DNA of 64,000 bases. It comes from an uncultured Clostridia bacterium. GTDB lineage: Bacteria; Bacillota; Clostridia; Oscillospirales; Ruminococcaceae. Numbering within the stretch: position 1 is the first letter of the stretch; each line of letters begins with the position of its first letter. A program made the position numbers and the translations under genes. Of the stretch, positions 26,458 through 36,947 are shown piece by piece. The stretch covers positions 1 through 64,000 of the forward strand of contig CANQTP010000009.1 in the NCBI GenBank assembly GCA_947626755.1. Reading direction: 5' to 3'. The notes beneath the pieces are model-generated. The model worked only from the letters and a program-made list of their open reading frames with translations. It was not told where the DNA came from and did not search any database.

Positions 26458-27768
26458 ATGCAAAAATTGATAGGCATTGCCGCTGGAATGCTAAGCCCTA
26501 AAAAGGAACGGCAGCGCTACAGCAGTCTGTATCTTAACTACGGGTTGTTGGGTCTGATGACGAATCTGCACCGCAAAGGCTATCCCGTGCAGATGTTTCA
26601 GGGCGACTATAAATGCATTGACGAATTTATCGGCGAATTGGCAGACAGCGGCGTTGATCTTAAAAACAGCGGTATATTTCTGCTGTCTGTCCCGAGTTTT
26701 TTATCTCTTGAATGGGCAATACAATTTGCCGTAAAGATAAAGGAGCTGGATCCTCGGCATAAGATCATAGTCGGCGGTAGGTGGGTAGTTGATAAAAATT
26801 ATGACTGGGTGAAAAACAAGTTCGCAGGCAGCGTTGATTCTTTCAGTCTCGGCTGTCCTGACGAATTCGTGGAACTGTTTGCAGACATTAACAGATGGTC
26901 GGAACTGGAAACGCCAAAAAAATATATTCATCCGTTCTATCATCTTGATTATTCCTTATTGCATGATTTCCGTAATTATTCACCGAATATAGAAGCCGCA
27001 AGGGGCTGCGGTTTTGGCTGTGATTTCTGCCTTGAAAAAAGTTTTGCGGTGTGTCCGTTGGTAGATCCTGAAGTGATTTTTAAACAGATAGATGAAATTG
27101 AGGAACTTTACGGAACAAGAGATCTGAATTTCTATTTTGAATCTTCTGTATTTTTGCCAAAAACAAGCTGGAGTCAGAAGTTCAGGGAATTGTATATTGC
27201 TAATAAAAGTCGGTTCAAGTGGCGCTGCACAACAAGAGTTGATGCGGCGGACTGTCATTCATTTGAGATACTGACCGATGCAGGACTTAAAGTTGTAGAT
27301 TTCGGTCTTGAATCCGCTTCGGCTGTTCAGCTTCTTAGAATGAACAAGACAAAGAACCCGTCTGTTTACCTTGAAAAAGCAGAAAACATCTTAATGAGAT
27401 TATCCGCAAAAGGTGTCTGGGCAAAACTTAATATTCTGTTATATGCAGGTGAGACTGTAGAAACATACAATGAAACGAAAAACTGGCTCTTAAAAAACGA
27501 TCGTTACATAAAAGGTATAAGTGCCAATCCGTTGACGATCTATCTTAACGGTATTCCGGAAACTCTTGAATACTGTGATGAAATTGAGAGCATTACCGGC
27601 TGTTCTATCGACCGTGATGCTTTACTTGAACATGGTTTTACATATGTTGATCTTTCGGAAGAGATCAATATATCCAAAGCTTTTTCACTGTGCAGGGAAT
27701 TGTCCGATCTGATAATGACGGAAGACGATTATAACGATTTAAAATCAATAACTTACAGGGCAGACTGA
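26458..27768 (+). CDS. Radical SAM protein with a B12-binding-like N-terminus
   Basis: A 436-residue protein. Cys184, Cys188 and Cys191 (RGCGFGCDFC) form the C-x3-C-x2-C motif that holds the 4Fe-4S cluster for cleaving S-adenosylmethionine. The first 150 residues look like the Rossmann-type domain of B12-binding radical SAM enzymes (IKELDPRHKIIVGGRW), but the cobalamin-binding DxHxxG motif is missing. The second half holds the TIM-barrel strands (RCTTRVDA, VDFGLESAS). No substrate, precursor peptide or partner enzyme is adjacent. The chosen ATG follows GGAG by 13 bases; an upstream GTG at 26404 is possible but lacks a site. I do not recognise the exact subfamily. Confidence 0.8.
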   Translation: MQKLIGIAAGMLSPKKERQRYSSLYLNYGLLGLMTNLHRKGYPVQMFQGDYKCIDEFIGELADSGVDLKNSGIFLLSVPSFLSLEWAIQFAVKIKELDPRHKIIVGGRWVVDKNYDWVKNKFAGSVDSFSLGCPDEFVELFADINRWSELETPKKYIHPFYHLDYSLLHDFRNYSPNIEAARGCGFGCDFCLEKSFAVCPLVDPEVIFKQIDEIEELYGTRDLNFYFESSVFLPKTSWSQKFRELYIANKSRFKWRCTTRVDAADCHSFEILTDAGLKVVDFGLESASAVQLLRMNKTKNPSVYLEKAENILMRLSAKGVWAKLNILLYAGETVETYNETKNWLLKNDRYIKGISANPLTIYLNGIPETLEYCDEIESITGCSIDRDALLEHGFTYVDLSEEINISKAFSLCRELSDLIMTEDDYNDLKSITYRAD

Positions 27769-27842
27769 GTCTGCACGCTTTCAGGCAAAGTTTTGTTATC
27801 TTCAATGTGTGCCTGCCGTGAGATAAAGTAAAGTTAAACCTG

Positions 27843-27878
27843 CAAAAATTTTCTGCCTATATAGACGGAAATTTTTTG
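27843..27878 (+). terminator. Terminator after the radical SAM gene
   Basis: CAAAAATTTTCTG pairs with CGGAAATTTTTTG (one mismatch and one G-T pair) around a ten-base loop; the right arm carries a six-T run. It lies 75 bases past the stop codon. Confidence 0.55.
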
Positions 27879-27946
27879 TAGATCGTGCCTCGCCTTGCCA
27901 CACATTATACTTAAGCGGAAAATAACAAAATAACGCCTGAATGGGT

Positions 27947-27961
27947 GCAGGCTCAGCCTGC
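27947..27961. repeat. Perfect palindrome GCAGGCT-C-AGCCTGC
   Basis: Seven-base arms around one base, 12 bases upstream of the -35 element of the following gene. It could be an operator or a small hairpin. Confidence 0.35.
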
Positions 27962-27972
27962 CAGTCTGCTTG

Positions 27973-28000
27973 TTGACAATAAAAAAATATGTGGTATAAT
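27973..28000 (+). promoter_or_regulatory. Sigma-A promoter of the CmpB-type gene
   Basis: TTGACA and TATAAT at 16-base spacing, about 32 bases before the start codon, with TGG just before the -10. Confidence 0.75.
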
Positions 28001-28032
28001 AGATAAGGATATATTTTTTGGGGAGGGTAAAT

Positions 28033-29049
28033 ATGGATACTATACCTTTTATAGAATTCAGTTTGTATGAAATGTTTCATATATTCATTTTCTGGGCGTT
28101 TGTCGGTTGGTGTATCGAGGTCTGCTATATGACACTCGAAACAGGCGAGTATCAGAACCGCGGTTTCCTGAATATGCCGATATGCCCGATCTACGGCTTC
28201 GGCGTGATAATGGTGGTTGTGTTTTTCCGACCGCTGCAGGATACGTTTATACCGCTTTTTCTGGTGACGGCTCTGCTGTGTACGACTTTTGAACTGCTTG
28301 TGGGTCTGGGAATGGAGAAGATGTTCCATGCCCGCTGGTGGGACTATTCTCACGAAAAATTCAACTACCGCGGCTATATCTGTCTGAAAGTTTCCATTCT
28401 CTGGGGTTTTGGCTGTGTAGTAGTCATAAGGATAGTACAGCCGATGGTGGAAAAAGTTATTGCTCTTATGCCCGTGAAACTCGGTCTGGCGCTTATTGTT
28501 ATATGGTCCGTGCTGATAGTGATAGACCTTATTTCCTCTATCTGTGCGGTGAATAAACTCAATAACCGTCTGAAACAGATAGACGAGATCTCCAAAGTAA
28601 TGCTCCTGAGCGCGGTCAAGATAGGCGAGAACCTTTCCAGTGAAACTCTGGAAATAAAAGGAAAGTATGACAAAATGGTAGAAGCCAAGGACGCCAAAAC
28701 ACAGGAATGGCGGGATAAATACGAGCAGTATGTTTCCTCAAAAGATGGGGAATCTCGTTTTGCGGAGTTAAAGAAAAAGTATGCCCGTATAGTTGATGCA
28801 GCGGATTTCAGGGTCAGCGAGTGGAGAGAGAAATACGACAAACTCACAGGAATGCGCGATCGCTCGGTGGAACGTCTGCTGAAAGCGTTCCCGGATCTGC
28901 GTTCAACGTCCTATTCCGATTCAATGGAAACGCTGAAAAGGCGGCTTTCCGTTGCGGCAAAATTCCGTTTCAGACGCCGCCACAGGGACGATTTTGAACC
29001 GGACCCCGACGAAAACCCGGAAATTTCTGTCACGGAAAATAAAATGTGA
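28033..29049 (+). CDS. Putative ABC transporter permease, CmpB family, with coiled-coil tail
   Basis: A 338-residue protein. The N-terminal half has about five membrane helices and the family phrases FVGWCIEVCYM, NRGFLNMPICPIYGFG and RWWDYS of the ABC_trans_CmpB (formerly DUF1113) family, common in Clostridia and of unknown substrate. The C-terminal half (about 190-310) is a charged coiled coil with repeating EWR(D/E)KYxxxxxxKD units, ending in a basic RRRHRDD patch. The start ATG follows GGGAGG; no ATPase gene is next to it. Confidence 0.78.
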   Translation: MDTIPFIEFSLYEMFHIFIFWAFVGWCIEVCYMTLETGEYQNRGFLNMPICPIYGFGVIMVVVFFRPLQDTFIPLFLVTALLCTTFELLVGLGMEKMFHARWWDYSHEKFNYRGYICLKVSILWGFGCVVVIRIVQPMVEKVIALMPVKLGLALIVIWSVLIVIDLISSICAVNKLNNRLKQIDEISKVMLLSAVKIGENLSSETLEIKGKYDKMVEAKDAKTQEWRDKYEQYVSSKDGESRFAELKKKYARIVDAADFRVSEWREKYDKLTGMRDRSVERLLKAFPDLRSTSYSDSMETLKRRLSVAAKFRFRRRHRDDFEPDPDENPEISVTENKM

Positions 29050-29077
29050 TTTTTCTGTGAAATGCCCGAAAAATCTA

Positions 29078-29106
29078 TTGACATATTGTGCAGAATGTGG
29101 TATACT
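29078..29106 (+). promoter_or_regulatory. Sigma-A promoter of the pyrimidine operon
   Basis: TTGACA and TATACT with 17-base spacing; transcription should begin near 29113, just before the PyrR-binding element. Confidence 0.8.
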
Positions 29107-29123
29107 ATAAAAAGTTTAGACAA

Positions 29124-29153
29124 CCTTTAAGTTGATCCCGTGAGATCGATAAG
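29124..29153 (+). promoter_or_regulatory. PyrR-binding anti-antiterminator site in the pyr leader
   Basis: The leader begins CCTTTAAGTTGATCCCGTGA and continues to AAGG; CCTT pairs with AAGG and GATC with GATC around a CCGTGAG loop. This fits the PyrR-binding hairpin consensus. When PyrR with UMP binds here the antiterminator cannot form and transcription stops at the hairpin at 29256-29295. Confidence 0.7.
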
Positions 29154-29169
29154 GCAGTCACTTATTTAA

Positions 29170-29850
<681 letters not shown>

Positions 29851-29862
29851 GAGGCTGTGAAA

Positions 29863-31125
29863 ATGGATAGTATTCTTCTGAAAAACGTCCGCGCCGCCGA
29901 CGGCAGAAAAGACGAGGTGTGCGACATTTTCATAGCGGACGGGATCATAAAGGAAATGGGCGGAAATATTTCCGCTTCTGCCGACAGAATTGTGGACGGC
30001 GAGGGGAAACTTGCTGCTATCCCCGCGCTTTTTGATATGCACGTTCACTTCCGCGACCCGGGATATACACATAAAGAGGACATTCTCACAGGCTGCGCGG
30101 CTGCGCTTGCAGGCGGAGTTTCGGGGGTAGTCTGTATGCCCAATACGAACCCGCCTATAGACAGTCCCGAAACGGTGAAGTATATTATTGACAAGGCAAA
30201 AGACACAGGTGTGGAAGTTTACCCCGCGGGGTGTATCACCAAGGGCATGAACGGCGGCGAACTTTACGACCATACAAAGCTTGGCGTGCGGATAATTTCC
30301 GACGACGGCAGACCCGTCAGGAACGCCGAACTTATGCGGCAGGTGCTGGAAAATACCAACAAAAACGGACTCCTTGCGGCTTCCCACTGCGAGGACTTGG
30401 ATATTATTAACGGCGGGGTAATCAATAAAGGAAAGGTTTCCCGGCAGCTTGGAGTAAAAGGCATGGACAGGGCTTCCGAGGACAGCATTACTGCGCGGGA
30501 GATCGCACTTGCGGATTCCTGCGGCGCAAGAATACATATCTGCCACGTTTCCACAAAGGGCAGTGCGGAAATTATCCGAGACGCTAAAAAGCGGGGTATA
30601 AATGTTACCTGCGAGACCTGCCCCCACTATTTCATATACACCGAAGAAAAGCTTCTTTTCCGCGATGCGGATTACAGAATGAATCCTCCTCTCCGCACAG
30701 AAGCCGACAGAAAAGCAATTCTTGAAGCTGTCCTTGACGGAACCATAGATTGTATAGTTACCGACCATGCCCCCCACGCGGCGGACGAAAAGGCGGATTT
30801 CCTGAAAGCCCCCAACGGCGTTGTGGGACTGGAAACTTCCCTTGCAGCGGCTCTGACCGTGCTTTACCACACGGGAAAGCTTTCCCTTAACAGGATAGTT
30901 GAACTTATGTCGGTAAATCCGCGGAAACTTCTGGGGCTTACCGAACCGCGGCTTGAAAAAGGCGCAAAAGCGGATATTGCCGTTGTTGACCTTGACAGGG
31001 AATGGACGGTAATTCCCGAAAAGCTTCATTCCAAGTCAAAGAACACCGTTTTCAAAGGGGAAACTTTTAAGGGAAAGAACGTTATGACAATTACAAAAGG
31101 AATTATAAGGTATGATATATTATGA
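29863..31125 (+). CDS. pyrC: Dihydroorotase
   Basis: A 420-residue amidohydrolase that closes carbamoyl-aspartate to dihydroorotate. The metal site starts with DMHVHFRDPGYTHKED, continues with SHCED and HICHVST, and ends with the catalytic ITDHAPH-like VTDHAPHAADEK. GGAGG is eight bases before the ATG at 29863. It lies 12 bases after pyrR and overlaps the GNAT gene by 14 bases. Confidence 0.95.
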   Translation: MDSILLKNVRAADGRKDEVCDIFIADGIIKEMGGNISASADRIVDGEGKLAAIPALFDMHVHFRDPGYTHKEDILTGCAAALAGGVSGVVCMPNTNPPIDSPETVKYIIDKAKDTGVEVYPAGCITKGMNGGELYDHTKLGVRIISDDGRPVRNAELMRQVLENTNKNGLLAASHCEDLDIINGGVINKGKVSRQLGVKGMDRASEDSITAREIALADSCGARIHICHVSTKGSAEIIRDAKKRGINVTCETCPHYFIYTEEKLLFRDADYRMNPPLRTEADRKAILEAVLDGTIDCIVTDHAPHAADEKADFLKAPNGVVGLETSLAAALTVLYHTGKLSLNRIVELMSVNPRKLLGLTEPRLEKGAKADIAVVDLDREWTVIPEKLHSKSKNTVFKGETFKGKNVMTITKGIIRYDIL

Positions 31126-31639
31126 AGATAACGCTGTCCTGATAAGAGACCTTAAAGAAAACGACATCGGCGCGATAGTTGCCGGGGAGATCGCACAGGG
31201 CTGGAAAGGCGTTTCGGCGGATAAATTTAAAATGCGGCTGAAACATCGCGAGGAACTTGGAGCAATTGCGCTTATGGCTGAATATTTTTCACAGCCCGCA
31301 GGGTATGTCAATGTTTATCCGAATTCAGAATGGGGCTCGTTCGGCGGTTCGGGATATTGTGAAATAGTTGATTTTGCGGTGCTTGAAAAATTTCGCGGAA
31401 AAGGTATCGGCAGTAAACTTATGGATATTGCCGAAAAGATAGCCGCGGAATATTCCGATACGGTATATCTTGGAGTGGGACTGCACAGCGGTTACGGCAG
31501 CGCACAGAGAATGTATTTCAGACGCGGATATATTCCCGATGGGAAAGGCGTGTGGTACAAAGACAAGATCTGCGAACCGTATGCGGAATGTGTGAATGAT
31601 GATGAACTGAATCTGTATCTTTCAAAAAAGTTAAAATGA
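31112..31639 (+). CDS. GNAT-family N-acetyltransferase inside the pyr operon
   Basis: A 175-residue GNAT protein. The acetyl-CoA loop is LEKFRGKGIGSKLMDIAEK (Q/R-x-x-G-x-G pattern), and the fold elements match. The substrate is unknown. Its start overlaps the end of pyrC and its stop is 29 bases before the pyrF start, so it is translated as part of the pyrimidine operon, where acetyltransferases are not a usual member. Confidence 0.82.
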   Translation: MIYYEDNAVLIRDLKENDIGAIVAGEIAQGWKGVSADKFKMRLKHREELGAIALMAEYFSQPAGYVNVYPNSEWGSFGGSGYCEIVDFAVLEKFRGKGIGSKLMDIAEKIAAEYSDTVYLGVGLHSGYGSAQRMYFRRGYIPDGKGVWYKDKICEPYAECVNDDELNLYLSKKLK

Positions 31640-31668
31640 GAATTTATATAAATCAAGGAGTGGTGAAA

Positions 31669-32604
31669 ATGTCATTTGACAGGCTTATTGCAAGGATAAT
31701 CGAAACGGGAAACCCCACAGTCGTGGGACTTGACCCCAAGCTTGACTATGTTCCCGAATTTATCAGGAAAAGATCATTCGAGGAAAAGGGCAGCGACCTC
31801 AAAGGCGCGGCAAACGCTATCTGGAAATTCAACAAGGCTATTATAGACGCGGTGTGCGACATAGTTCCCGCGATAAAACCGCAGGCGGCTTATTATGAAA
31901 TGTACGGCTGGCAGGGCGTGAAAACCCTGCACAAGACCATTGAATACGCGCAGAAAAAGGGAATGTTCGTAATTGTTGACGGCAAGCGGAACGATATAGG
32001 CGCGACCATGGAAGCTTATTCAAAGGCATACCTCGGCAAAACGGAAGTTGACGGCTTTCAGCTCGAGGGCTTCGGCGCGGACGCCCTTACCGTAAACGGC
32101 TATCTGGGAACGGACGGTATAACTCCGCTTACTGACCTTTGCAAAAAGAACGACAAGGGAATTTTCGTGCTTGTAAAGACTTCCAACAAGTCCTCGGGTG
32201 AACTTCAGGACAGAGTTCTTGACGACGGCAAAACGGTCTACGAGACTATGGGAAGTATGTGCGAACAATGGGGCGCGAATCTCATCGGGAAATACGGTTA
32301 CTCTGCAGTAGGCGCGGTAGTGGGTGCTACATATCCCGAACAGCTTGCGGAAATGCGTGAAAAGCTTCCCCATACGTTCTTCCTCGTTCCCGGCTACGGT
32401 GCGCAGGGCGGCGGCGCGGAGGGCGTTGCAAAAGGCTTTGACAGGAACGGTCTGGGCGCGATAGTGAATTCATCAAGAGCGGTAATGTGCGCTTATCAGA
32501 AAGAAACAAACTGCCCCGAAGAAGATTTCGCAGGGGCGGCAAGGCGCGAGTGCATACGCATGAGAGAAGATATTACAAGTTTTGTTACAGCACTTAAAAA
32601 GTAA
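31669..32604 (+). CDS. pyrF: Orotidine 5'-phosphate decarboxylase (PyrF subfamily 2)
   Basis: A 311-residue enzyme that makes UMP from OMP. The N-terminal TVVGLDPKLD, the catalytic VIVDGKRNDIGAT lysine-aspartate array and the late PGYGAQGGGA phosphate site identify the longer type 2 family rather than the 230-residue type. AAGGAG lies nine bases before the ATG at 31669; a longer frame begins in the GNAT tail without a site. Confidence 0.95.
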   Translation: MSFDRLIARIIETGNPTVVGLDPKLDYVPEFIRKRSFEEKGSDLKGAANAIWKFNKAIIDAVCDIVPAIKPQAAYYEMYGWQGVKTLHKTIEYAQKKGMFVIVDGKRNDIGATMEAYSKAYLGKTEVDGFQLEGFGADALTVNGYLGTDGITPLTDLCKKNDKGIFVLVKTSNKSSGELQDRVLDDGKTVYETMGSMCEQWGANLIGKYGYSAVGAVVGATYPEQLAEMREKLPHTFFLVPGYGAQGGGAEGVAKGFDRNGLGAIVNSSRAVMCAYQKETNCPEEDFAGAARRECIRMREDITSFVTALKK

Positions 32605-32624
32605 GATGAAAGGCGGTCTGTAAA

Positions 32625-33737
32625 ATGTCTTTATTCAATCTGGGCGACAAGGCGTATCTTATGCTTGCCGACGGGAAAGTCTTTGAGGGATATTCTTTCG
32701 GCGCAAAGGGAACTTCTTTCGGGGAGATAGTCTTTGCAACGGGCATGACAGGCTATGAGGAAACACTGTCCGACCCCAGCTATTACGGTCAGATAGTTAC
32801 GCAGACTTTTCCGCTTATAGGAAATTACGGCGTCAACGACACCGATTACGAATCGGCAGGTTCGGTGGTGAGCGGTTACGTTGTCCGCGAATGGTGTAAC
32901 GCGCCGTCAAACTTCCGCTGTGAAGGGAATGTGGACGAGTTCCTGAAAAAGCACAACATTATCGGAATACATTCCATTGACACCCGCTGTCTTACAAGAA
33001 TTATCCGCGAACACGGCGTTATGAACGGCGTTATCACTACTGAAAATGTTTACGAAAAGAAAGAGGAATTTCTCCGAAAGATAAAGGATTTCAAGATAGT
33101 AAATGCCGTAAAGTCCGTTACTGTAAAGGAAAATCAGGTTTTCAAGGCGGAAGATCCCAAATATGACGTTGTGCTTTTTGATTTCGGGTATAAATTCAAT
33201 ATCCGACGCGAACTTGTAAAGCGGGGCTGTAACGTGACAGTAGTTCCCGCAGGAACTACTGCGGAACAGATAAAGGAACTTTCGCCGGACGGCATAATGC
33301 TTTCAAACGGACCGGGCGACCCCACGGAAAACACCGAAGTTATCGCAAATCTTCGGGAAATAAACAAGCTGGGCATACCAACATTCGGAATTTGTCTGGG
33401 GCATCAGCTTATGGCGCTTGCCAACGGCGGACGGACGGAAAAACTCAAATACGGTCACCGCGGCGCAAATCAGCCTGTGGACGATATTGCCCTTGACAAA
33501 ACCTTTGTAACTTCCCAGAACCACGGCTACGCAGTTATAAGCGAAAGCATTTCTCCGGAAGTGGGTGAAGTTTCCCACAAGAACGCCAACGACCAGACCT
33601 GCGAGGGCGTAAGGTATAAGAACTTCCCCTGCTTTACGGTGCAGTTCCACCCCGAAGCTTGCGGAGGACCGCAGGACACGGCGTACCTTTTCGATGAATT
33701 CATAGATATGATAAAGAAAAACAAGGAGGACAAATAA
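32625..33737 (+). CDS. carA: Carbamoyl-phosphate synthase small (glutaminase) subunit
   Basis: A 370-residue subunit that releases ammonia from glutamine. The class I amidotransferase nucleophile is the cysteine in FGICLGHQLMA, with the His-Glu pair in VQFHPEACGG; the N-terminal domain has GIHSIDTRCLTR. carB starts one base after its stop, so the two are made together. Confidence 0.96.
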   Translation: MSLFNLGDKAYLMLADGKVFEGYSFGAKGTSFGEIVFATGMTGYEETLSDPSYYGQIVTQTFPLIGNYGVNDTDYESAGSVVSGYVVREWCNAPSNFRCEGNVDEFLKKHNIIGIHSIDTRCLTRIIREHGVMNGVITTENVYEKKEEFLRKIKDFKIVNAVKSVTVKENQVFKAEDPKYDVVLFDFGYKFNIRRELVKRGCNVTVVPAGTTAEQIKELSPDGIMLSNGPGDPTENTEVIANLREINKLGIPTFGICLGHQLMALANGGRTEKLKYGHRGANQPVDDIALDKTFVTSQNHGYAVISESISPEVGEVSHKNANDQTCEGVRYKNFPCFTVQFHPEACGGPQDTAYLFDEFIDMIKKNKEDK

Positions 33738-33738
33738 A

Positions 33739-36700
33739 ATGCCGTTAAGAAAAGATATTAAAAAAGTCCTCGTTATCGGTTCGGGACCTATTATAATCGG
33801 ACAAGCCGCCGAGTTCGACTATGCGGGAACGCAGGCTTGCCGCGCCCTTAAACAGGAGGGTCTGGAAGTCGTTCTTATCAATTCCAACCCCGCGACAATT
33901 ATGACCGACAAGGCTATGGCGGACAAGGTATATATCGAACCGCTTACCCTTGATGTGGTAAAGAAAATTATCGAGATAGAAAAGCCTGACAGCGTTCTGT
34001 CAACCCTCGGCGGACAAACGGGACTGACCCTTTCCATGCAGCTTGCGGAATGCGGTTTCCTTGACGAACACGGTGTAAAGCTTCTGGGCGCGAACCCCGA
34101 AACTATACACAAAGCCGAGGACAGGCAGGCTTTCAAGGACACTATGGAAAAGATAGGCGAACCGTGTATTCCCTCAAAGGTCGTGGAGACTGTTGACGAC
34201 GCGGTGGAATTTGCGGAAGTCATCGACTATCCCGTAATAGTCCGCCCCGCTTTCACCCTTGGCGGAACGGGCGGCGGTATCGCTTACAACGAGGAAGAAC
34301 TCCGCGACATCGCAACAAACGGCTTGCGGCTTTCACCCATAACACAAGTTCTTATTGAAAAGTGCATAAGCGGCTGGAAAGAAATAGAATTTGAAGTTAT
34401 CCGCGACAGAAAAGGCAATGTTATCACCGTCTGCTCCATGGAAAACTTCGACCCGGTAGGCGTACATACGGGCGATTCAATAGTAATTGCTCCTGCGGTA
34501 ACGCTTACCGACAAGGAATATCAGATGCTCCGTACTGCGGCGCTGAATATCATTTCCGAGCTGAAAGTCGAGGGCGGCTGTAACTGTCAGTTCGCGCTCC
34601 ACCCCACAAGTTTTGAATACGCGGTAATTGAGGTAAATCCCAGAGTTTCACGTTCTTCCGCGCTGGCTTCAAAGGCTACGGGCTATCCTATCGCAAAAGT
34701 TGCAACGAGAATTGCCATAGGCTACACTCTGGACGAAATAATCAATCAGGTAACGGGCAAAACTTATGCTTGCTTCGAGCCTGCCCTTGACTATGTTGTT
34801 GTAAAATTCCCAAAATGGGCGTTTGATAAATTCGTTTACGCAAAACGTACCCTCGGCACGCAGATGATGGCAACGGGCGAAGTTATGGCGATAGGCACTT
34901 CCTTTGAACAGGCTATGATGAAAGCCGTCCGTTCCATTGAACTGGGAATGGACACTCTTGACCTGAAAAAATTTGCGCGGCTTACGGACGATGAAGTCAG
35001 AAATCAGCTTTATTCAGTGGACGACGAGCGGGCGTTTGCGGTATTTGAAGCGCTGAAACGGGGAATTTCCGTTCAGACGATACACGACATTACCAAAATA
35101 GACTGCTGGTTCATCGACAAGCTGAAAAATCTTGCGGAATTAGAGAAACTTCTTGCGGAGGGCGAACTTACCGAGGAAAAGTACGACCTTGCCAAGAGAT
35201 ACGGCTTTCTTGACAGCACCATTGAACGTCTCAGCGGGCAGAAATGCCCCAAGCGCAGGAGAGCGGTATTCAAGATGGTCGACACCTGCGCGGGAGAGTT
35301 CAAAGCGGAAACGCCTTACTTCTACTCCACATTTGACGAGGAAAACGAGGCAAAGCAGTTCATTGAACGCACCGACAAGGGCAAGAAGAAAGTAATTGTT
35401 TTCGGTTCGGGACCTATCCGCATAGGACAGGGCATAGAGTTTGACTACTGTTCGGTACACTGTGTGTGGGCTTTGAAAGAAATGGGCTATGAAGCGGTTA
35501 TATGCAACAACAATCCTGAGACCGTTTCCACCGATTTTGACACCGGCGACAGACTGTATTTTGACCCTCTTACAAAAGAAGACGTTGAAGCAATTATTGA
35601 GACTGAACAGCCTTACGGAGTTGTAGTTCAGTTCGGCGGACAGACAGCCATAAAACTTACAAAGCACCTTTCCGAAATGGGTGTGAACATTCTGGGAACG
35701 TCCGCGGACAGCATTGATGCCGCCGAGGACAGGGAACGTTTTGACGAACTTCTCAATAAGTGCGGAATTCCCCGTCCTGCGGGTCATACCGTCATGAACA
35801 CCGAAGAAGCCCTGAAAGCCGCGGAGGATCTGGGTTACCCCGTTCTTATGCGCCCGTCATATGTTCTTGGCGGTCAGAATATGATAATTGCCCATTCGGA
35901 TCAGGATATCATCGAATATATGGAAATTATCATGCGGGGCGGTCTGGAAAATCCCGTGCTTATCGACAAATATATGATGGGCAAGGAAGTCGAAGTTGAC
36001 GCCATCTGCGACGGCGTGGACTACGTTATCCCGGGAATTATGGAGCATATCGAACGCGCGGGAATACATTCAGGCGATTCCATTTCCGTATATCCAGCAC
36101 TGACCCTTACCAAAAAGATCCGCGAAACCATCATCGAATATACAAGACGTCTTGCAATGGAACTTCATGTAATCGGTCTGGTAAATATCCAGTATGTCGT
36201 TTACAATGACGAGGTCTACGTTATCGAGGTAAACCCCCGTTCTTCCAGAACAGTGCCGTATATTTCCAAAGTAACGGGCGTGCCCATGGTGGATATCGCT
36301 ACCAAGATAATGCTTGGCGAAAGCCTGAAAGATCAGGGCTATACAAGCGGACTTTACAAGGAAGCGGACTTTATCGCGGTAAAAGTTCCCGTATTCAGTT
36401 TTGAAAAACTCCACGACGTGGACACCGCTCTCGGACCCGAAATGAAGTCTACGGGCGAATGTCTGGGAATTGCACGAAGCTTCGAGGACGCGCTTTACAA
36501 GGGACTTGTGGCGGCAGGCTACAACCTTGAAAAGAAGCAGGGCGGGGGAGTTCTTATCACCGTCCGCGACACCGACAAGAAAGAGATACTTTACGTTGCG
36601 GAAAAATTCGAGCATCTGGGCTTTGATATTTACGCCACCAGCGGAACGGCTTCCATGCTCAACAGGAATATGGTGGCGGCAAATGTAGTCCGCCGTGCTT

Positions 36701-36936
36701 CCGAGGAAAAACCCAACGTAATGTCGCTTCTTGACAGCGGAAAGATAGACTATGTAATTTCCACATCGGCAAAAGGGCGTATTCCCGCATTTGACAGCGT
36801 AAAGATACGCCGCAAAACGGTGGAACGTTCCATCTGCTGCCTGACAGCTATCGACACGGCAAACGCCGTTGCGGACATTCTTATGATGGGCAAGAATATC
36901 ACCGACATGGAAATGATAGATATTACAAAAATTTAA
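33739..36936 (+). CDS. carB: Carbamoyl-phosphate synthase large subunit
   Basis: A 1065-residue enzyme that makes carbamoyl phosphate from bicarbonate, ammonia and ATP. Two homologous ATP-grasp halves are present, each starting with a GSGPI(I/R)IGQ(A/G) phosphate loop (near residues 14 and 554), followed by the C-terminal MGS-like allosteric domain (about 930-1060). GGAGG lies nine bases upstream. Length is standard. No argininine-specific second copy is in the window. Confidence 0.97.
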   Translation: MPLRKDIKKVLVIGSGPIIIGQAAEFDYAGTQACRALKQEGLEVVLINSNPATIMTDKAMADKVYIEPLTLDVVKKIIEIEKPDSVLSTLGGQTGLTLSMQLAECGFLDEHGVKLLGANPETIHKAEDRQAFKDTMEKIGEPCIPSKVVETVDDAVEFAEVIDYPVIVRPAFTLGGTGGGIAYNEEELRDIATNGLRLSPITQVLIEKCISGWKEIEFEVIRDRKGNVITVCSMENFDPVGVHTGDSIVIAPAVTLTDKEYQMLRTAALNIISELKVEGGCNCQFALHPTSFEYAVIEVNPRVSRSSALASKATGYPIAKVATRIAIGYTLDEIINQVTGKTYACFEPALDYVVVKFPKWAFDKFVYAKRTLGTQMMATGEVMAIGTSFEQAMMKAVRSIELGMDTLDLKKFARLTDDEVRNQLYSVDDERAFAVFEALKRGISVQTIHDITKIDCWFIDKLKNLAELEKLLAEGELTEEKYDLAKRYGFLDSTIERLSGQKCPKRRRAVFKMVDTCAGEFKAETPYFYSTFDEENEAKQFIERTDKGKKKVIVFGSGPIRIGQGIEFDYCSVHCVWALKEMGYEAVICNNNPETVSTDFDTGDRLYFDPLTKEDVEAIIETEQPYGVVVQFGGQTAIKLTKHLSEMGVNILGTSADSIDAAEDRERFDELLNKCGIPRPAGHTVMNTEEALKAAEDLGYPVLMRPSYVLGGQNMIIAHSDQDIIEYMEIIMRGGLENPVLIDKYMMGKEVEVDAICDGVDYVIPGIMEHIERAGIHSGDSISVYPALTLTKKIRETIIEYTRRLAMELHVIGLVNIQYVVYNDEVYVIEVNPRSSRTVPYISKVTGVPMVDIATKIMLGESLKDQGYTSGLYKEADFIAVKVPVFSFEKLHDVDTALGPEMKSTGECLGIARSFEDALYKGLVAAGYNLEKKQGGGVLITVRDTDKKEILYVAEKFEHLGFDIYATSGTASMLNRNMVAANVVRRASEEKPNVMSLLDSGKIDYVISTSAKGRIPAFDSVKIRRKTVERSICCLTAIDTANAVADILMMGKNITDMEMIDITKI

Positions 36937-36947
36937 CGGCTTTATTT

